A stretch of 64,000 nt of DNA, taken from NCBI RefSeq assembly GCF_014841125.1, contig NZ_JACYTQ010000002.1, forward strand, positions 930,001 to 994,000, written 5' to 3'. Positions 28,706 through 37,757 of the stretch are shown piece by piece. This DNA comes from Echinicola arenosa. Lineage in GTDB: Bacteria > Bacteroidota > Bacteroidia > Cytophagales > Cyclobacteriaceae. A program made the translations under genes and the position numbers. Numbering within the stretch: position 1 is the stretch's first letter; every line of letters begins with the position of its first letter. The notes below the pieces were generated by a model. That model had not been told where the DNA came from and ran no database searches. It saw nothing but the letters and a program-made list of their open reading frames with translations.

Positions 28706-29371
28706 TCATTTATAGAAGCTCATAACTGTATATTCTCGCTCCACTTCTTCCAAGGCCTTACTCTTAACAGTTTCTTTGACATCCACTTGCTCTACAATGG
28801 TAAATCCAGCATGGTACATCAATTCCTCTACCTTCTCATCATCATAAAAGGTAAACCCGTACTTCGTAAAGGGAAGTGTTTCCATAAATTCTTTTTGTGC
28901 AAAAGCTATCGTAAAGCGTCCTTCTGGCTGCAGCACCCTATAAATATCCCCAGCCATTTTACTGGGTTCCTTCCAAAAATAGATGGTATTTACCGTCATA
29001 ATCTGATCAAAATAGTCATTTTCAAAAGGAATTTTCTGACCATCATACACATGAAAACTGGCCCTACCCGATTTAATCCATGCTTCATTGGCCAGTTGGG
29101 CTTGCTGATACATCAAGTCCGAAATTTCCAATCCGGTATAATTAAGGCCAGGATTCTCAGTCAATAAAGTGCCTACGTGATTGGCATTACCATGCCCAAT
29201 TTCCAATAACAATTCCTTCCCTTCAAAGTGACAAAGCTCGATTGCTTTTTTGGTCATGGTAATATTGGACTCATGCATGGTATCTCCCACTTCTATGCCC
29301 ATTTCCCCTTTTGGGTGACTCAGCTGTGCCGCAATGGCCTTCAGATCCTCTTCAGTAAATGACTGTTTCAT
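28706..29371 (-). CDS. class I SAM-dependent methyltransferase
   Basis: A 221-residue UbiE/Methyltransf_11-like enzyme. Motif I is LLLEIGHGNANHVGTLL, motif II YTGLEISDLMYQQA, and the post-II region DYFDQIMTVNTIYFW followed by YRVLQPEGRFTIAF. The sequence is soluble throughout. The substrate is not deducible; related proteins are annotated only as SAM-dependent methyltransferases. It is the first gene of a minus-strand pair with the other methyltransferase. Confidence 0.88.
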   Translation of the reverse strand: MKQSFTEEDLKAIAAQLSHPKGEMGIEVGDTMHESNITMTKKAIELCHFEGKELLLEIGHGNANHVGTLLTENPGLNYTGLEISDLMYQQAQLANEAWIKSGRASFHVYDGQKIPFENDYFDQIMTVNTIYFWKEPSKMAGDIYRVLQPEGRFTIAFAQKEFMETLPFTKYGFTFYDDEKVEELMYHAGFTIVEQVDVKETVKSKALEEVEREYTVMSFYK

Positions 29372-29599
29372 TTATTTGAAAAACTACATTGATGATATAC
29401 TAAATGACTACTAACGAAGGTACCTAAATTTATTGGGACCGCTAATCCTCCATCTTTTAAATCTAAAATACCAACTCTAAAAACCTAGCTTATCACAAAG
29501 GCAAATATTTATAACAAGGAGCTAATTTTCAGTGTTTTATTTAATTTTTTAATTGTATATTAAAATCAAAACCATCTAAAACACTAACACATTTTTTGA

Positions 29600-30676
29600 A
29601 TGCAAAAGTATATACTCGTTATTTTACTGTTTTTCTCTGTTTCTGTGCTTCATGCCCAAAAATCCCAAACTGACAGTCTCGCTAAAGCAGAAGAAAGTGT
29701 GGAGAAAAAATATGATTTTAGCTTAATGCCTTTTTTGAGTTACAATAGAAACCTAAAATTCATGATCGGAGCAATTCCCATGGTCATGTATAAAACAGAC
29801 CAGAAAGACACTATTTCTCCAAAATCCCTATCAGGACTCTCAGCAGTTTACACCACCAATGGCTCCTATTTCTTTGCTTTTTTCAATAAACTTTTCTTTG
29901 ATGAAGACAATTGGCGGGTCAAGCTATTTGCAGTAACTGGTGACCATTATTCTCAGTTTTATATGGATGACCAGGAATCATCTGGATTCTATGATTATGG
30001 GACCAATACAACCATCTTCAGCCTTGGTGCCCAGAGAAAAATTATCCCAGGACTTTATGGTGGTATCTCCTATACCTATTCACACTATGACACCGAATAT
30101 GAGGATGATGTCCAACCTGCATCCACCACCATTACCAATGGCCTCGATTTTAACTTTCTTTACGATACCAGAGATGAAATTTACTATCCCACTCAAGGCA
30201 GTAAATCCAACCTGAAATGGATCACTTACCCAGAATGGTTTGGAAATGATGTAGCCGCCAATAAGGTGGTCACAGAATACCACAGGTACATCTCCATGCG
30301 CGAAAATACGGATGTCCTAGCTGCCCGCTTTTCTGCTAAATTCGGATTGGGAGATATTGCCTTTGAGCAACAGGAAACCATTGGAGGGAAAGATATAAGA
30401 GGCTACTCTGAAGGCAAATACAGAGGAGATGGGCTGGTGGCACTACAAGGAGAATACCGCTATAACTTTAACCCCAAAATGGGTTTGGTGGGATTTGCTG
30501 GATTGGCCACCATTTATGGATCAGACAACACAGACTTTAACTGGAAATTATACCCAGGTGCAGGTGTGGGATACCGGTATCGGGCTTTCAAAGATGTTAA
30601 ATTCAATATTGGCTTGGACGCTGCTGTGGGTAAGGATGACTGGGGAATCTATTTCAGAATTGGTGAAGCTTTCTAG
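29600..30676 (+). CDS. BamA/TamA-family outer-membrane beta-barrel protein
   Basis: A 358-residue Omp85-superfamily barrel. It has a signal peptide (cleavage after LHAQ) and no POTRA domains. The barrel shows the conserved lid-lock motif GGKDIRGYSEGKYRGDG (about 270-287), the preceding LDFNFLYDTRDEIYYPTQGS segment and a terminal strand ending in Phe. Such POTRA-less surface-antigen proteins are common in Bacteroidota; their role in membrane-protein insertion or secretion is not shown. Its last codon overlaps the 3' end of the convergent DoxX-like gene by 4 bases. Confidence 0.9.
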   Translation: MQKYILVILLFFSVSVLHAQKSQTDSLAKAEESVEKKYDFSLMPFLSYNRNLKFMIGAIPMVMYKTDQKDTISPKSLSGLSAVYTTNGSYFFAFFNKLFFDEDNWRVKLFAVTGDHYSQFYMDDQESSGFYDYGTNTTIFSLGAQRKIIPGLYGGISYTYSHYDTEYEDDVQPASTTITNGLDFNFLYDTRDEIYYPTQGSKSNLKWITYPEWFGNDVAANKVVTEYHRYISMRENTDVLAARFSAKFGLGDIAFEQQETIGGKDIRGYSEGKYRGDGLVALQGEYRYNFNPKMGLVGFAGLATIYGSDNTDFNWKLYPGAGVGYRYRAFKDVKFNIGLDAAVGKDDWGIYFRIGEAF

Positions 30677-31131
30677 CCTTTATTCCTTATCACAAAGTAA
30701 TAGGTCCAGCCCATCAGTAGTAGTTGAAAAGGAACCCGAAACCAGAGATAACTCAGCCCTGGCCCATCATAGTTTCCAGTTTTGTAATTGAGATTGTCCA
30801 TCGCTGCTTTGATATTGGCAGGAAGAATCATGACGAAGAAAAGAATCAATAGCCATCCAGTAACTTTTCGAAATCCTTTAAAGTGAATCCCCAAAGCTGC
30901 AGCAAATTCTATCAAACCGGTCAAATAAATCACCCCTTCTTTCATTGGAATAAAATCTGGTAACATTTTCCTCATTCCCTCTGAAAACAAAAAGTGCCCA
31001 AGTGCGGTAAATCCCAACATGAAAGACAGTGCCAGCTTGCCCGCCAGCGTCCATTTATAAGATTTATGGATTAGCCGAATTAGTATTCCACTCAGAATAA
31101 AGGCGATAATAAGTACATAAAATGGTAACAT
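30673..31131 (-). CDS. DoxX-like membrane protein
   Basis: A 152-residue integral membrane protein with four hydrophobic helices: about 3-20, 28-50, 65-85 and 92-110. It includes a KLALSFMLGFTALGHFLF segment and the charged EGVIYLTGLIEFAAALGI helix, as in DoxX/DoxD-like quinone-type membrane proteins. Start taken at ATG 31131; a TTG start at 31155 is possible. Its function is unknown. Confidence 0.78.
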   Translation of the reverse strand: MLPFYVLIIAFILSGILIRLIHKSYKWTLAGKLALSFMLGFTALGHFLFSEGMRKMLPDFIPMKEGVIYLTGLIEFAAALGIHFKGFRKVTGWLLILFFVMILPANIKAAMDNLNYKTGNYDGPGLSYLWFRVPFQLLLMGWTYYFVIRNKG

Positions 31132-31273
31132 CTTTAATCTTTTTGTTTGAGACAAATTTCCAATAAATTACGTCTTGATACCATGAACCTAGGTTAAGAA
31201 AAACACTAAATAAACGGATGTATTTTAGAAGTTTGCTTAGGTTTTTGGATGTCGAATTTTAAAAATTATCAAA

Positions 31274-31651
31274 ATGAAAAAATCGCTATTGTTATTTTTC
31301 TGCTTTTTCATTTTCATCAGCTGTACTGATGATACCGAACCCAATTCCGTCAATATTCGATTGAGAAATGTAAGTTCCTATGATTTTAAAAATATTGTCA
31401 TCAATACTGGAACGGGAAATGTCGAGTTAGGTGATGTAGATGCCAATCATACTTCTAGCTACAGGTCTTATGAATTTGCTTACAGATATGCCTATATCAA
31501 AGTAGAAATTGATGGTGATACTTATGTCATCCAACCTATTGACTTTGTTGGGGAAACTCCTCTGAAAAACGGAAAATATACTTACCAGATCGATGCCAAC
31601 GATTCTGAAGAACGGCATGGAAAATTGAGTTTAAACTTTATTAAAGACTGA
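31274..31651 (+). CDS. small hypothetical lipoprotein
   Basis: A 125-residue protein with a typical lipoprotein signal ending in FISC (Cys17) and an acidic DDTEPNS sorting region, consistent with export to the outer membrane. The mature part is rich in beta-type, aromatic residues (YRSYEFAYRYAYIKVEID). I do not recognise a family. It is monocistronic between the DoxX-like and Crp-like genes. Confidence 0.75.
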   Translation: MKKSLLLFFCFFIFISCTDDTEPNSVNIRLRNVSSYDFKNIVINTGTGNVELGDVDANHTSSYRSYEFAYRYAYIKVEIDGDTYVIQPIDFVGETPLKNGKYTYQIDANDSEERHGKLSLNFIKD

Positions 31652-31700
31652 TCATAAGGAAAAGATTTAGGAATTTATTAACGTAAGAAAAAGACAAGGT

Positions 31701-32267
31701 TTATGAGATTCTTTTCCTTATCCGGCTAAGGGCTTGCGGGGTAATTCCAATATAACTGGCTATGTATTTCAAGGGAATCTTTTTGATCAGCTCCGGCCTT
31801 TCCTTGAAAAGCTTCAAATAACGTTCCTCTGCTGTTTCTTTTAACAGTTCCAATTCTCTTTTTGCCTTCTTCAAAAATAAACCCTCCGCAGCAAATCGTC
31901 CTATGGTATTTCCAACCGTTGACTTATCATAAACGACTTGCAGATCATCATAATGAATCCTCCATAAGGTCGTAGGCACCAAGCTTTGAATGTTATAAAC
32001 GGAAGGTTTCCGAGTAATGAAAGCATCGTAAGCACTCATAAACTCTCCCTCAAAGGAAAATCCAAAAGTAAGGTCATCTAGCTCTTCGGGAATAAAATAC
32101 CTCACCATTCCTGATTGAATGAAAGAAAGGTAGTTTTCTGTGTTGCCTACTTCCAAAATGTTGCTTTTAGCAGAAAAGGTTTTAAGCTGGAGTCTACTTG
32201 AAAAAACCTCCCAGTCCCTATCGCTCATACTTACCTGCTGCTCAAAAAGTGTCCTGATTTTCTCCAT
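31701..32267 (-). CDS. Crp/Fnr-family transcriptional regulator
   Basis: A 188-residue regulator with a cyclic-nucleotide-binding-like beta-roll (about 15-110, with [20 protein letters not shown]) and a C-terminal helix-turn-helix ([20 protein letters not shown]). It lacks an N-terminal cysteine cluster and most cAMP-contacting residues are not evident, so the ligand is unknown. This type is very common in Bacteroidota and typically controls a neighbouring stress gene. It lies 8 bases after the rluF stop on the same strand. Confidence 0.9.
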   Translation of the reverse strand: MEKIRTLFEQQVSMSDRDWEVFSSRLQLKTFSAKSNILEVGNTENYLSFIQSGMVRYFIPEELDDLTFGFSFEGEFMSAYDAFITRKPSVYNIQSLVPTTLWRIHYDDLQVVYDKSTVGNTIGRFAAEGLFLKKAKRELELLKETAEERYLKLFKERPELIKKIPLKYIASYIGITPQALSRIRKRIS

Positions 32268-32275
32268 ATCGCTTT

Positions 32276-33007
32276 TTAACCATCAAAAGTTTTGCTAGAA
32301 TCAGAAGTTAGCTTATTGATCTCATCCAGCTCTTCTGTGGTCAAATAGCGCCACTTTCCTACTGGCAAGTCCAATCCCACGTTCATGATTCTAATCCGTT
32401 TGAGCTTGGTCACTTCATAATCCAAGTAAGCACACATTCTTCTGATTTGTCGATTGAGACCTTGGGTGAGAACAATCTTAAACTTTTGTTTTCCAATCTG
32501 CTCCACCTTACACTTTCTGGTCATGGTTCCTAAAATAGGAATACCATTGGACATTTTTTGAACAAATTGTGGTGTGATAGGCTTATCCACAGTTACCACA
32601 TATTCTTTTTCATGGTTGTTTTTTGCACGTAAAATCTTGTTGACAATATCCCCGTCATTGGTCAAAAAAATCAAGCCTTCACTAGGCTTGTCCAGTCTAC
32701 CTATTGGAAAAATCCTTTTGGGATGATTGATATAGTCAATGATATTGTTCTTCTCTCTCTTGGTATCTGTGGTACAAACAATTCCTATAGGTTTGTTAAA
32801 CGCCAAATAAATAAATTCTTCCTGAGGAGGAGAAACCAACTCTCCATCCACCTTAACTTCATCTCCCTGCTCCACTTTGGTCCCCAATTCTGGAACCTTA
32901 CCATTGATCGTAATCCTTCCCTCTTCCAATAATTTATCTGCAGCCCTTCTAGAACAATACCCTATCTCGCTTAAATACTTATTAATCCTGACACTTTGGC
33001 TCTCCAT
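32276..33007 (-). CDS. rluF: 23S rRNA pseudouridine synthase RluF
   Basis: Modifies uridine 2604 of 23S rRNA (E. coli numbering) to pseudouridine. The 243-residue protein has an N-terminal S4 RNA-binding domain ([20 protein letters not shown]), the catalytic Asp in [17 protein letters not shown], and the family segment [20 protein letters not shown], which fits RluF better than RsuA or RluB. The downstream Crp-like gene is in the same direction. Confidence 0.92.
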   Translation of the reverse strand: MESQSVRINKYLSEIGYCSRRAADKLLEEGRITINGKVPELGTKVEQGDEVKVDGELVSPPQEEFIYLAFNKPIGIVCTTDTKREKNNIIDYINHPKRIFPIGRLDKPSEGLIFLTNDGDIVNKILRAKNNHEKEYVVTVDKPITPQFVQKMSNGIPILGTMTRKCKVEQIGKQKFKIVLTQGLNRQIRRMCAYLDYEVTKLKRIRIMNVGLDLPVGKWRYLTTEELDEINKLTSDSSKTFDG

Positions 33008-33158
33008 TTGACCTTATTGATTTTGGCTAAGCAAATTTACAGGTTTAATTTAAATGATGAAGAACCTAAAAACTAATGGTGCGATGACAACATAGCATTA
33101 AACAATATCCCTCACTTCATCAACTATAAAAATTCAAAGTCTAAAAGATTAGAAAAAT

Positions 33159-33635
33159 TTAAATCCCTTTGCTCATTTTGTAGTTTGTAATTTCCAGACC
33201 ATTGATGTATTTGATATTTTCTTTCACATATTGAAACCCTTTCTTTTCAAAAAAAGGCTTTGCTGTCTTGCTCGCATCGGTTATGATTTCACTCGCCCCC
33301 AGCCTTGAAGCTTCATCTTCTAAAGCTTTTAGTAACCTCTCAGCTAAACCCAGCCTTTGATAATCGTGATGGACGTACATAAAATCCAAGTAATTTCCAT
33401 TTTCCAAGGCACAGAAACCAATAATCTTGTCTTCATCCTCTGCAACCAAAAAAAACTCACTGGTCAATGCACCTCTCCACCTTTCTTCATTTACAACAGT
33501 AGAAATCCAAGCAGCAATCTGAGACTCACTGTAATCATTTTTACATGAATCCTGTATGGTTTCTACGTACAGCTTTTGAACCTTCGACATGTCATCCATT
33601 TTTGCAGGTCTAATCTTAATTTCGTAGGCGTTCAT
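33159..33635 (-). CDS. GNAT-family N-acetyltransferase
   Basis: A 158-residue acyltransferase. The acetyl-CoA motif is seen in MYVHHDYQRLGLAERLLKAL (Q-x-x-G-x-A/G), followed by the beta5 segment ITDASKTAKPFFEKKGFQYV. Start placed at ATG 33635 (MNAYEIKIRP); the frame extends to a TTG at 33659. Substrate unknown. It is a single gene. Confidence 0.9.
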   Translation of the reverse strand: MNAYEIKIRPAKMDDMSKVQKLYVETIQDSCKNDYSESQIAAWISTVVNEERWRGALTSEFFLVAEDEDKIIGFCALENGNYLDFMYVHHDYQRLGLAERLLKALEDEASRLGASEIITDASKTAKPFFEKKGFQYVKENIKYINGLEITNYKMSKGI

Positions 33636-34022
33636 AATAACAGCAATTTTTTGAATCAAATTAACTAAATTTTACCATTTATAGATTAAGCAATTGTGAC
33701 AAAAAGAGTTTAAAAAACGACAATAATGTGGATTTGGTATAGCGTACCTCAAAAACAATACCTCTTCAACAATCTCTTTTTACAAAATCAGGACAAGTTC
33801 TTGATTTTCTACTACTCACTCAAGTTTAACAAATAAGGATAGAAATTTTTTAAGAATAGCAAATTTTCCTATTCCAATTCACCTATTTAAAAAGAATAGG
33901 TACCTACTAGAAGAAGCATATTCGCAAAAAATGCGCACAACAGTGGTAATTTCAGGTTGAAAACGTGTTCTATTATCACAATCAACTTACTCATTTTAAA
34001 TAATTTAACCTAGAAAATTATT
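33636..34022. other. AT-rich intergenic region upstream of the Fnr-like gene
   Basis: No convincing gene. A perfect inverted repeat ACCTATT-N7-AATAGGT lies at 33881-33901. A 36-codon frame at 33726-33836 exists but has no supporting feature. The regulatory elements of the next gene begin at 34023. Confidence 0.5.
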
Positions 34023-34066
34023 TGATAAGTTATCATCTTAGTAATAATATTACGTATATTTACGTA
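34023..34066. promoter_or_regulatory. palindromic elements in front of the Fnr-like gene
   Basis: Two elements lie 12-56 bases before the ATG at 34079. At 34023-34035 is TGATAAGTTATCA, a perfect palindrome around a central G that resembles an FNR box with one extra spacer base. At 34050-34067 is TTACGTATATTTACGTAA, containing two TACGTA hexamers. The latter recurs in altered spacing upstream of the porin gene (34923-34936), so it is a candidate operator for autoregulation. Confidence 0.5.
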
Positions 34067-34078
34067 AATTACTTGCTT

Positions 34079-34792
34079 ATGAACTACGAAAAGACCATAT
34101 GTAGTGTTTGTAGGAATGCATCATGCATCATCAAGCGAAACGTTCACTTATCCCAATTGAGTAGATACATTGATCAAAAGAGCACCATAAATTGTAAAAA
34201 AGGCCAAACTTTTATTATAGAAGGAGCTCCGGTGCAGGGCCTTTATTTTGTTAATAAAGGTGCTGTTAAAGTCACGAAAACAGGTCTAAACGGTAAAGAA
34301 CAAATCGTTCGGCTGGCCAAAGATGGAGAGATCATCGGGCACCGGGGTTTTGGTGCTGGTCAATTTTATCACATTGGCGCCACTGCCCTTGAAAATAGCT
34401 CCCTATGTAATTTTTCCTTAGATTCTATGAATCAAATGCTTTTGGAAATTCCTAAACTCACCTATGATTTAATGACTTTCTATGCCGAAGAGCTCAGTAG
34501 AAGTGAAACAAAAGTAAAAAAGTTTGCCCAAATGACCGTGAGAGAAAAAGTAATTGATGCCCTGCTTTACATCTTTAGAAAATTCGGTCAAAAAGATGAT
34601 TTTTTTGGGATCCAATTATCCAGAAAAGACATTGCTGACTTTGCGGGCACTACCGATGAGCAGGTTATCAGAATTCTTTCCAGCTTAAAAAAGGAAGGTC
34701 TAATTCAGACATCTGGAAAAAAAATAGGTACAAAAAACGTAAATTTACTTAGAAAAGAGATTTCAGAACATAATTATTTCATTGACAGCTAA
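34079..34792 (+). CDS. Fnr-like transcriptional regulator with N-terminal cysteine cluster
   Basis: A 237-residue Crp/Fnr regulator. Cys8, Cys11 and Cys16 (CSVCRNASC) plus Cys39 (INCKKGQ) recall the four Fe-S ligands of FNR, suggesting oxygen or nitric-oxide sensing; this is an inference. The beta-roll spans about 28-140, with GLYFVNKGAVKVTKTGLNG, and the C-terminal HTH is LSRKDIADFAGTTDEQVIRI. Start taken at ATG 34079. It lies directly upstream of, and in the same direction as, the porin and nitrate-type ABC genes, but a strong terminator separates them, so it is likely their separately transcribed regulator. Confidence 0.88.
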   Translation: MNYEKTICSVCRNASCIIKRNVHLSQLSRYIDQKSTINCKKGQTFIIEGAPVQGLYFVNKGAVKVTKTGLNGKEQIVRLAKDGEIIGHRGFGAGQFYHIGATALENSSLCNFSLDSMNQMLLEIPKLTYDLMTFYAEELSRSETKVKKFAQMTVREKVIDALLYIFRKFGQKDDFFGIQLSRKDIADFAGTTDEQVIRILSSLKKEGLIQTSGKKIGTKNVNLLRKEISEHNYFIDS

Positions 34793-34830
34793 ACCGTTAA
34801 AACAGCTCATATTCCAGTATTTTTAACTTA

Positions 34831-34855
34831 AACCTGCGAAATAGCAGGTTTTTTT
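34831..34855 (+). terminator. rho-independent terminator of the Fnr-like gene
   Basis: AACCTGC and GCAGGTT form a perfect 7-base stem with a GAAATA loop, followed by five T residues. Confidence 0.9.
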
Positions 34856-34914
34856 ATGTGTTAAAAAATGATTATTACCTGTCAATATCCATGAAACGTA
34901 AATTTCATTCCTTA

Positions 34915-34936
34915 TATGTTTGTACGTAAATACGTA
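34915..34936 (+). promoter_or_regulatory. -7 element and adjacent TACGTA repeat upstream of the porin/ABC operon
   Basis: TATGTTTG at 34915-34922 matches TAnnTTTG exactly. It is followed at once by TACGTAAATACGTA (34923-34936), the same hexamer pair seen before the Fnr-like gene but with 2 instead of 4 bases between copies. No good -33 element was seen, consistent with a promoter that needs an activator. The repeat overlaps the expected start site. Confidence 0.55.
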
Positions 34937-34983
34937 ATACTACTTATTTATCATATACAATAGCCACTACAAACATATCCAAA

Positions 34984-36255
34984 ATGAAAAAGCTTTTACC
35001 CTTAATTGTCCTTCTGATTTGTCTTGTTGGGAACGAGGCAATGGCACAATTCACAGTTTCCGCTGAAGTGAGGCCTCGCTCAGAGTTCCGTAATGGATTC
35101 AAAACACTCACTGATGATAGTAAAGATCCTGTCTTCTTCACTGAACAACGATCCAGGCTCTACTTGGACTATCTCTCTGACGATTTCAAATTCAAGTTGG
35201 CCTTCCAAGACATAAGAATGTGGGGAGAGAGTCCGCAAATTTACAAGAGAGAATCTGGCAATACCTTTATCAGCGAAGCTTGGGGTCAATATTTTATTTC
35301 TCCTTCATTCTCTGTGAAAGCCGGTCGCCAAATCATTTCTTATGACAACGAAAGGTTCTTGGGTGGTCTAGAATGGGCACAACAAGGCAGAAGACATGAT
35401 GCCCTTTTGTTTATCTACGATAGTCAAGAAAGTAAAAGTCAATTACATTTTGGACTTGCCTATAACCAAGATGCAGACACATCTGAACCTGGATTTATCC
35501 AAGGTGATGGCGCAGGCTTCTATAGTGTGGGGGGTAATTACAAGACCATGCAATATGGCTGGTACCACAAAGATTTTGAATCCACTTCATTTTCTATTCT
35601 TGCCTTGAATGCTGGTTACCAAAATGCCGATAGTACTGTTTCCAATAAGCAGACATTTGGCTTTATTCCTTCCACGACACTCGGAAGTCTTAAACTTGCA
35701 GGCGACTTCTATTACCAAACTGGCTCTTTCGGAGGCAGGGATGTCAATGCCTTTTTGGCAGGTATAAATGCCACCATACAAACTTCAGTGACACCACTAA
35801 CCTTTGGTGTAGAATATATTTCAGGCGACGATGACCCGAGCAACGATCAAATCAAAGCCTTCAGCCCAGACTTTGGAACCAACCATGCCTTCAATGGCTT
35901 TATGGACTATTTCTATGTAGGACCGGCCAACGGGGCAGTCGGAGTCAACGACCTCTACCTAAAAACAAGCTGGAAGTTGGGAAAAGGAAGCTTGAAGGCC
36001 CATGCCCACCATTTTCTCACTGGCTCTACCCAAATAGATGAGATGGGCACAGAACTGAGCAAAAGTATGGGCACAGAGATCGACTTGGTATACGGGATCA
36101 ACCTAAAGGGAGGTGTTACCTGGAACATTGGTTATTCCCAGATGTTTGCCACTGACACCATGGAAAGCCTCCGAGAAGGAGACAAAACCCACCTGCAAAA
36201 TTGGGCCTGGACCATGATTACGTTCAAACCTACCCTCTTTTCTTCATCGAAATAA
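34984..36255 (+). CDS. alginate-export-family outer-membrane porin
   Basis: A 423-residue outer-membrane beta-barrel of the alginate-export type. The signal peptide ends in AMAQ (near residue 22). The mature start FTVSAEVRPRSEFRNGF and the segments FFTEQRSRLYLDYLSDDFKF, GQYFISPSFSVKAGRQIISY and WAQQGRRHDALLF are typical of this family. Alginate is an unlikely cargo: the gene leads an operon for a nitrate-type importer, so a role as nitrate or anion porin is inferred from context. The next gene starts after 22 bases. Confidence 0.85.
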   Translation: MKKLLPLIVLLICLVGNEAMAQFTVSAEVRPRSEFRNGFKTLTDDSKDPVFFTEQRSRLYLDYLSDDFKFKLAFQDIRMWGESPQIYKRESGNTFISEAWGQYFISPSFSVKAGRQIISYDNERFLGGLEWAQQGRRHDALLFIYDSQESKSQLHFGLAYNQDADTSEPGFIQGDGAGFYSVGGNYKTMQYGWYHKDFESTSFSILALNAGYQNADSTVSNKQTFGFIPSTTLGSLKLAGDFYYQTGSFGGRDVNAFLAGINATIQTSVTPLTFGVEYISGDDDPSNDQIKAFSPDFGTNHAFNGFMDYFYVGPANGAVGVNDLYLKTSWKLGKGSLKAHAHHFLTGSTQIDEMGTELSKSMGTEIDLVYGINLKGGVTWNIGYSQMFATDTMESLREGDKTHLQNWAWTMITFKPTLFSSSK

Positions 36256-36277
36256 TACACTTTAACACACCATTAGT

Positions 36278-37675
36278 ATGAAAAAATTACAAAAAAATAA
36301 ATTTATTGCCTTTTTGTTCTTGGCAATTGGCATCAGCAATTTCCTCAGCAGCTGCGGAAGCAATTCATCCAATAAGGAGAAAGAAACCTCTACCTTAATC
36401 AAAGAAAACAGCTCCAATAAGCTGGCCATTGAAAAACCTCAATTGACTTTTGGCTTTATCAAACTGACAGACATGGCTCCTCTGGCCATTGCAAAAGAAT
36501 TGGGATTCTTTGAAGACGAAGGCCTTTATGTAACCATAGAAGCACAATCCAATTGGAAAAATGTTTTGGACCGAGTTATTGATGGACAATTAGATGGCTC
36601 ACACATGTTGGCCGGCCAGCCCATCGCAGCCGGGGCTGGTTTTGGCCGACAAGCCGACTTGGTCACTCCATATTCCATGGACCTGAATGGAAATGGAATT
36701 ACAGTTTCTAATGATGTCTGGAATAAGATGAAACCCAACATTCCAACCAATGAAGATGGAATGCCAATTCACCCCATTAAAGCTGAGGCCTTAGCTCCTG
36801 TGATAACAGAGTACAAAAACAGTGGCAAACCCTTTAAAATGGGAATGGTATTTCCCGTTTCCACACATAATTATGAAATCAGATATTGGCTGGGCGCTGC
36901 TGGAATCAACCCAGGTTTTTATACTGCAGAAAATATCCAAGGCCAGGTTGATGCTGATGTATTGCTATCCGTGACACCACCACCACAAATGCCAGCTACC
37001 CTTGAGGCAGGAACTATCTATGGCTATTGTGTGGGGGAACCATGGAACCAACAAGCAGTATTTAAAGGTATAGGCGTACCCGTAACCACTAACTATGATG
37101 TCTGGAAGAATAATCCCGAAAAGGTTTTCGTCATGACCAAGAAATTTGTGGATGAAAATCCAAATACAGCGATTGCTGTTACCAAGGCTCTGATTAGAGC
37201 AGGAAAATGGCTGGATACTCCTGGCAATCGTCCAAAAGCCGTCGGTATTCTTTCCATGCCAGAGTATGTCGGAGCTGATTCTGTTGTCATTGCCAATTCC
37301 ATGACAGGCACATTTGAATTTGAAAAAGGAGACAAGAGGTCCATGCCTGACTTCAACGTATTCTTTCGCTATCATGCCACCTATCCATTCTATTCAGACG
37401 GAGTTTGGTTCTTGACCCAAATGAGAAGATGGGGACAAATTCCTGAAAGCAAACCCAAAGAATGGTACCACGAAACCATCAAAGATATTTACCGGCCTGA
37501 TATTTGGGAAAAAGCAGCCGCCATCTTATTGGAAGAGGGAAAACTTGAGGCAGATGACATCCCTAAAACGGATGGCTACAAAGCTCCCACAGCGGAATTT
37601 ATCGATGGCATATCCTACGATGGAAAAGACCCTATTGCTTATATCAACAGCTTTAAGATCGGAAACAAAAACTAA
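36278..37675 (+). CDS. NrtA/CmpA-family ABC transporter substrate-binding lipoprotein
   Basis: A 465-residue binding protein of the nitrate/bicarbonate family. The lipobox is LSSCG with Cys26. The mature part begins with [20 protein letters not shown], then has [33 protein letters not shown] and [13 protein letters not shown], all in the order of NrtA-type proteins. Lysine and histidine near the binding cleft fit an anionic ligand, most likely nitrate or nitrite. It is followed after 82 bases by the permease gene. Confidence 0.9.
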   Translation: MKKLQKNKFIAFLFLAIGISNFLSSCGSNSSNKEKETSTLIKENSSNKLAIEKPQLTFGFIKLTDMAPLAIAKELGFFEDEGLYVTIEAQSNWKNVLDRVIDGQLDGSHMLAGQPIAAGAGFGRQADLVTPYSMDLNGNGITVSNDVWNKMKPNIPTNEDGMPIHPIKAEALAPVITEYKNSGKPFKMGMVFPVSTHNYEIRYWLGAAGINPGFYTAENIQGQVDADVLLSVTPPPQMPATLEAGTIYGYCVGEPWNQQAVFKGIGVPVTTNYDVWKNNPEKVFVMTKKFVDENPNTAIAVTKALIRAGKWLDTPGNRPKAVGILSMPEYVGADSVVIANSMTGTFEFEKGDKRSMPDFNVFFRYHATYPFYSDGVWFLTQMRRWGQIPESKPKEWYHETIKDIYRPDIWEKAAAILLEEGKLEADDIPKTDGYKAPTAEFIDGISYDGKDPIAYINSFKIGNKN

Positions 37676-37681
37676 AAAATC

Positions 37682-37719
37682 CTTCCCTCGGTAAAGGCTA
37701 TCACCTAACTGCAGGGAAG
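37682..37719 (+). repeat. inverted repeat between the binding-protein and permease genes
   Basis: CTTCCCT and AGGGAAG are separated by 24 bases. A hairpin at this place could protect the upstream mRNA, giving more binding protein than permease. No T-tract follows. Confidence 0.4.
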
Positions 37720-37757
37720 CTGTTGACTATTCTTGAACCTCCTAAACTGTTCAAACC

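Noticed and set aside
32583-32591. Exact DnaA box TTATCCACA
   Set aside because: Single copy inside the rluF coding sequence with no other boxes around it; a chance occurrence.
33726-33836. 36-codon frame starting MWIWYSVPQ in the intergenic region before the Fnr-like gene
   Set aside because: No ribosome-binding or conservation evidence; composition is that of the surrounding AT-rich DNA.
33881-33901. Inverted repeat ACCTATT-N7-AATAGGT
   Set aside because: Far (about 180 bases) from the next start codon and not repeated elsewhere; may be an operator but cannot be supported.
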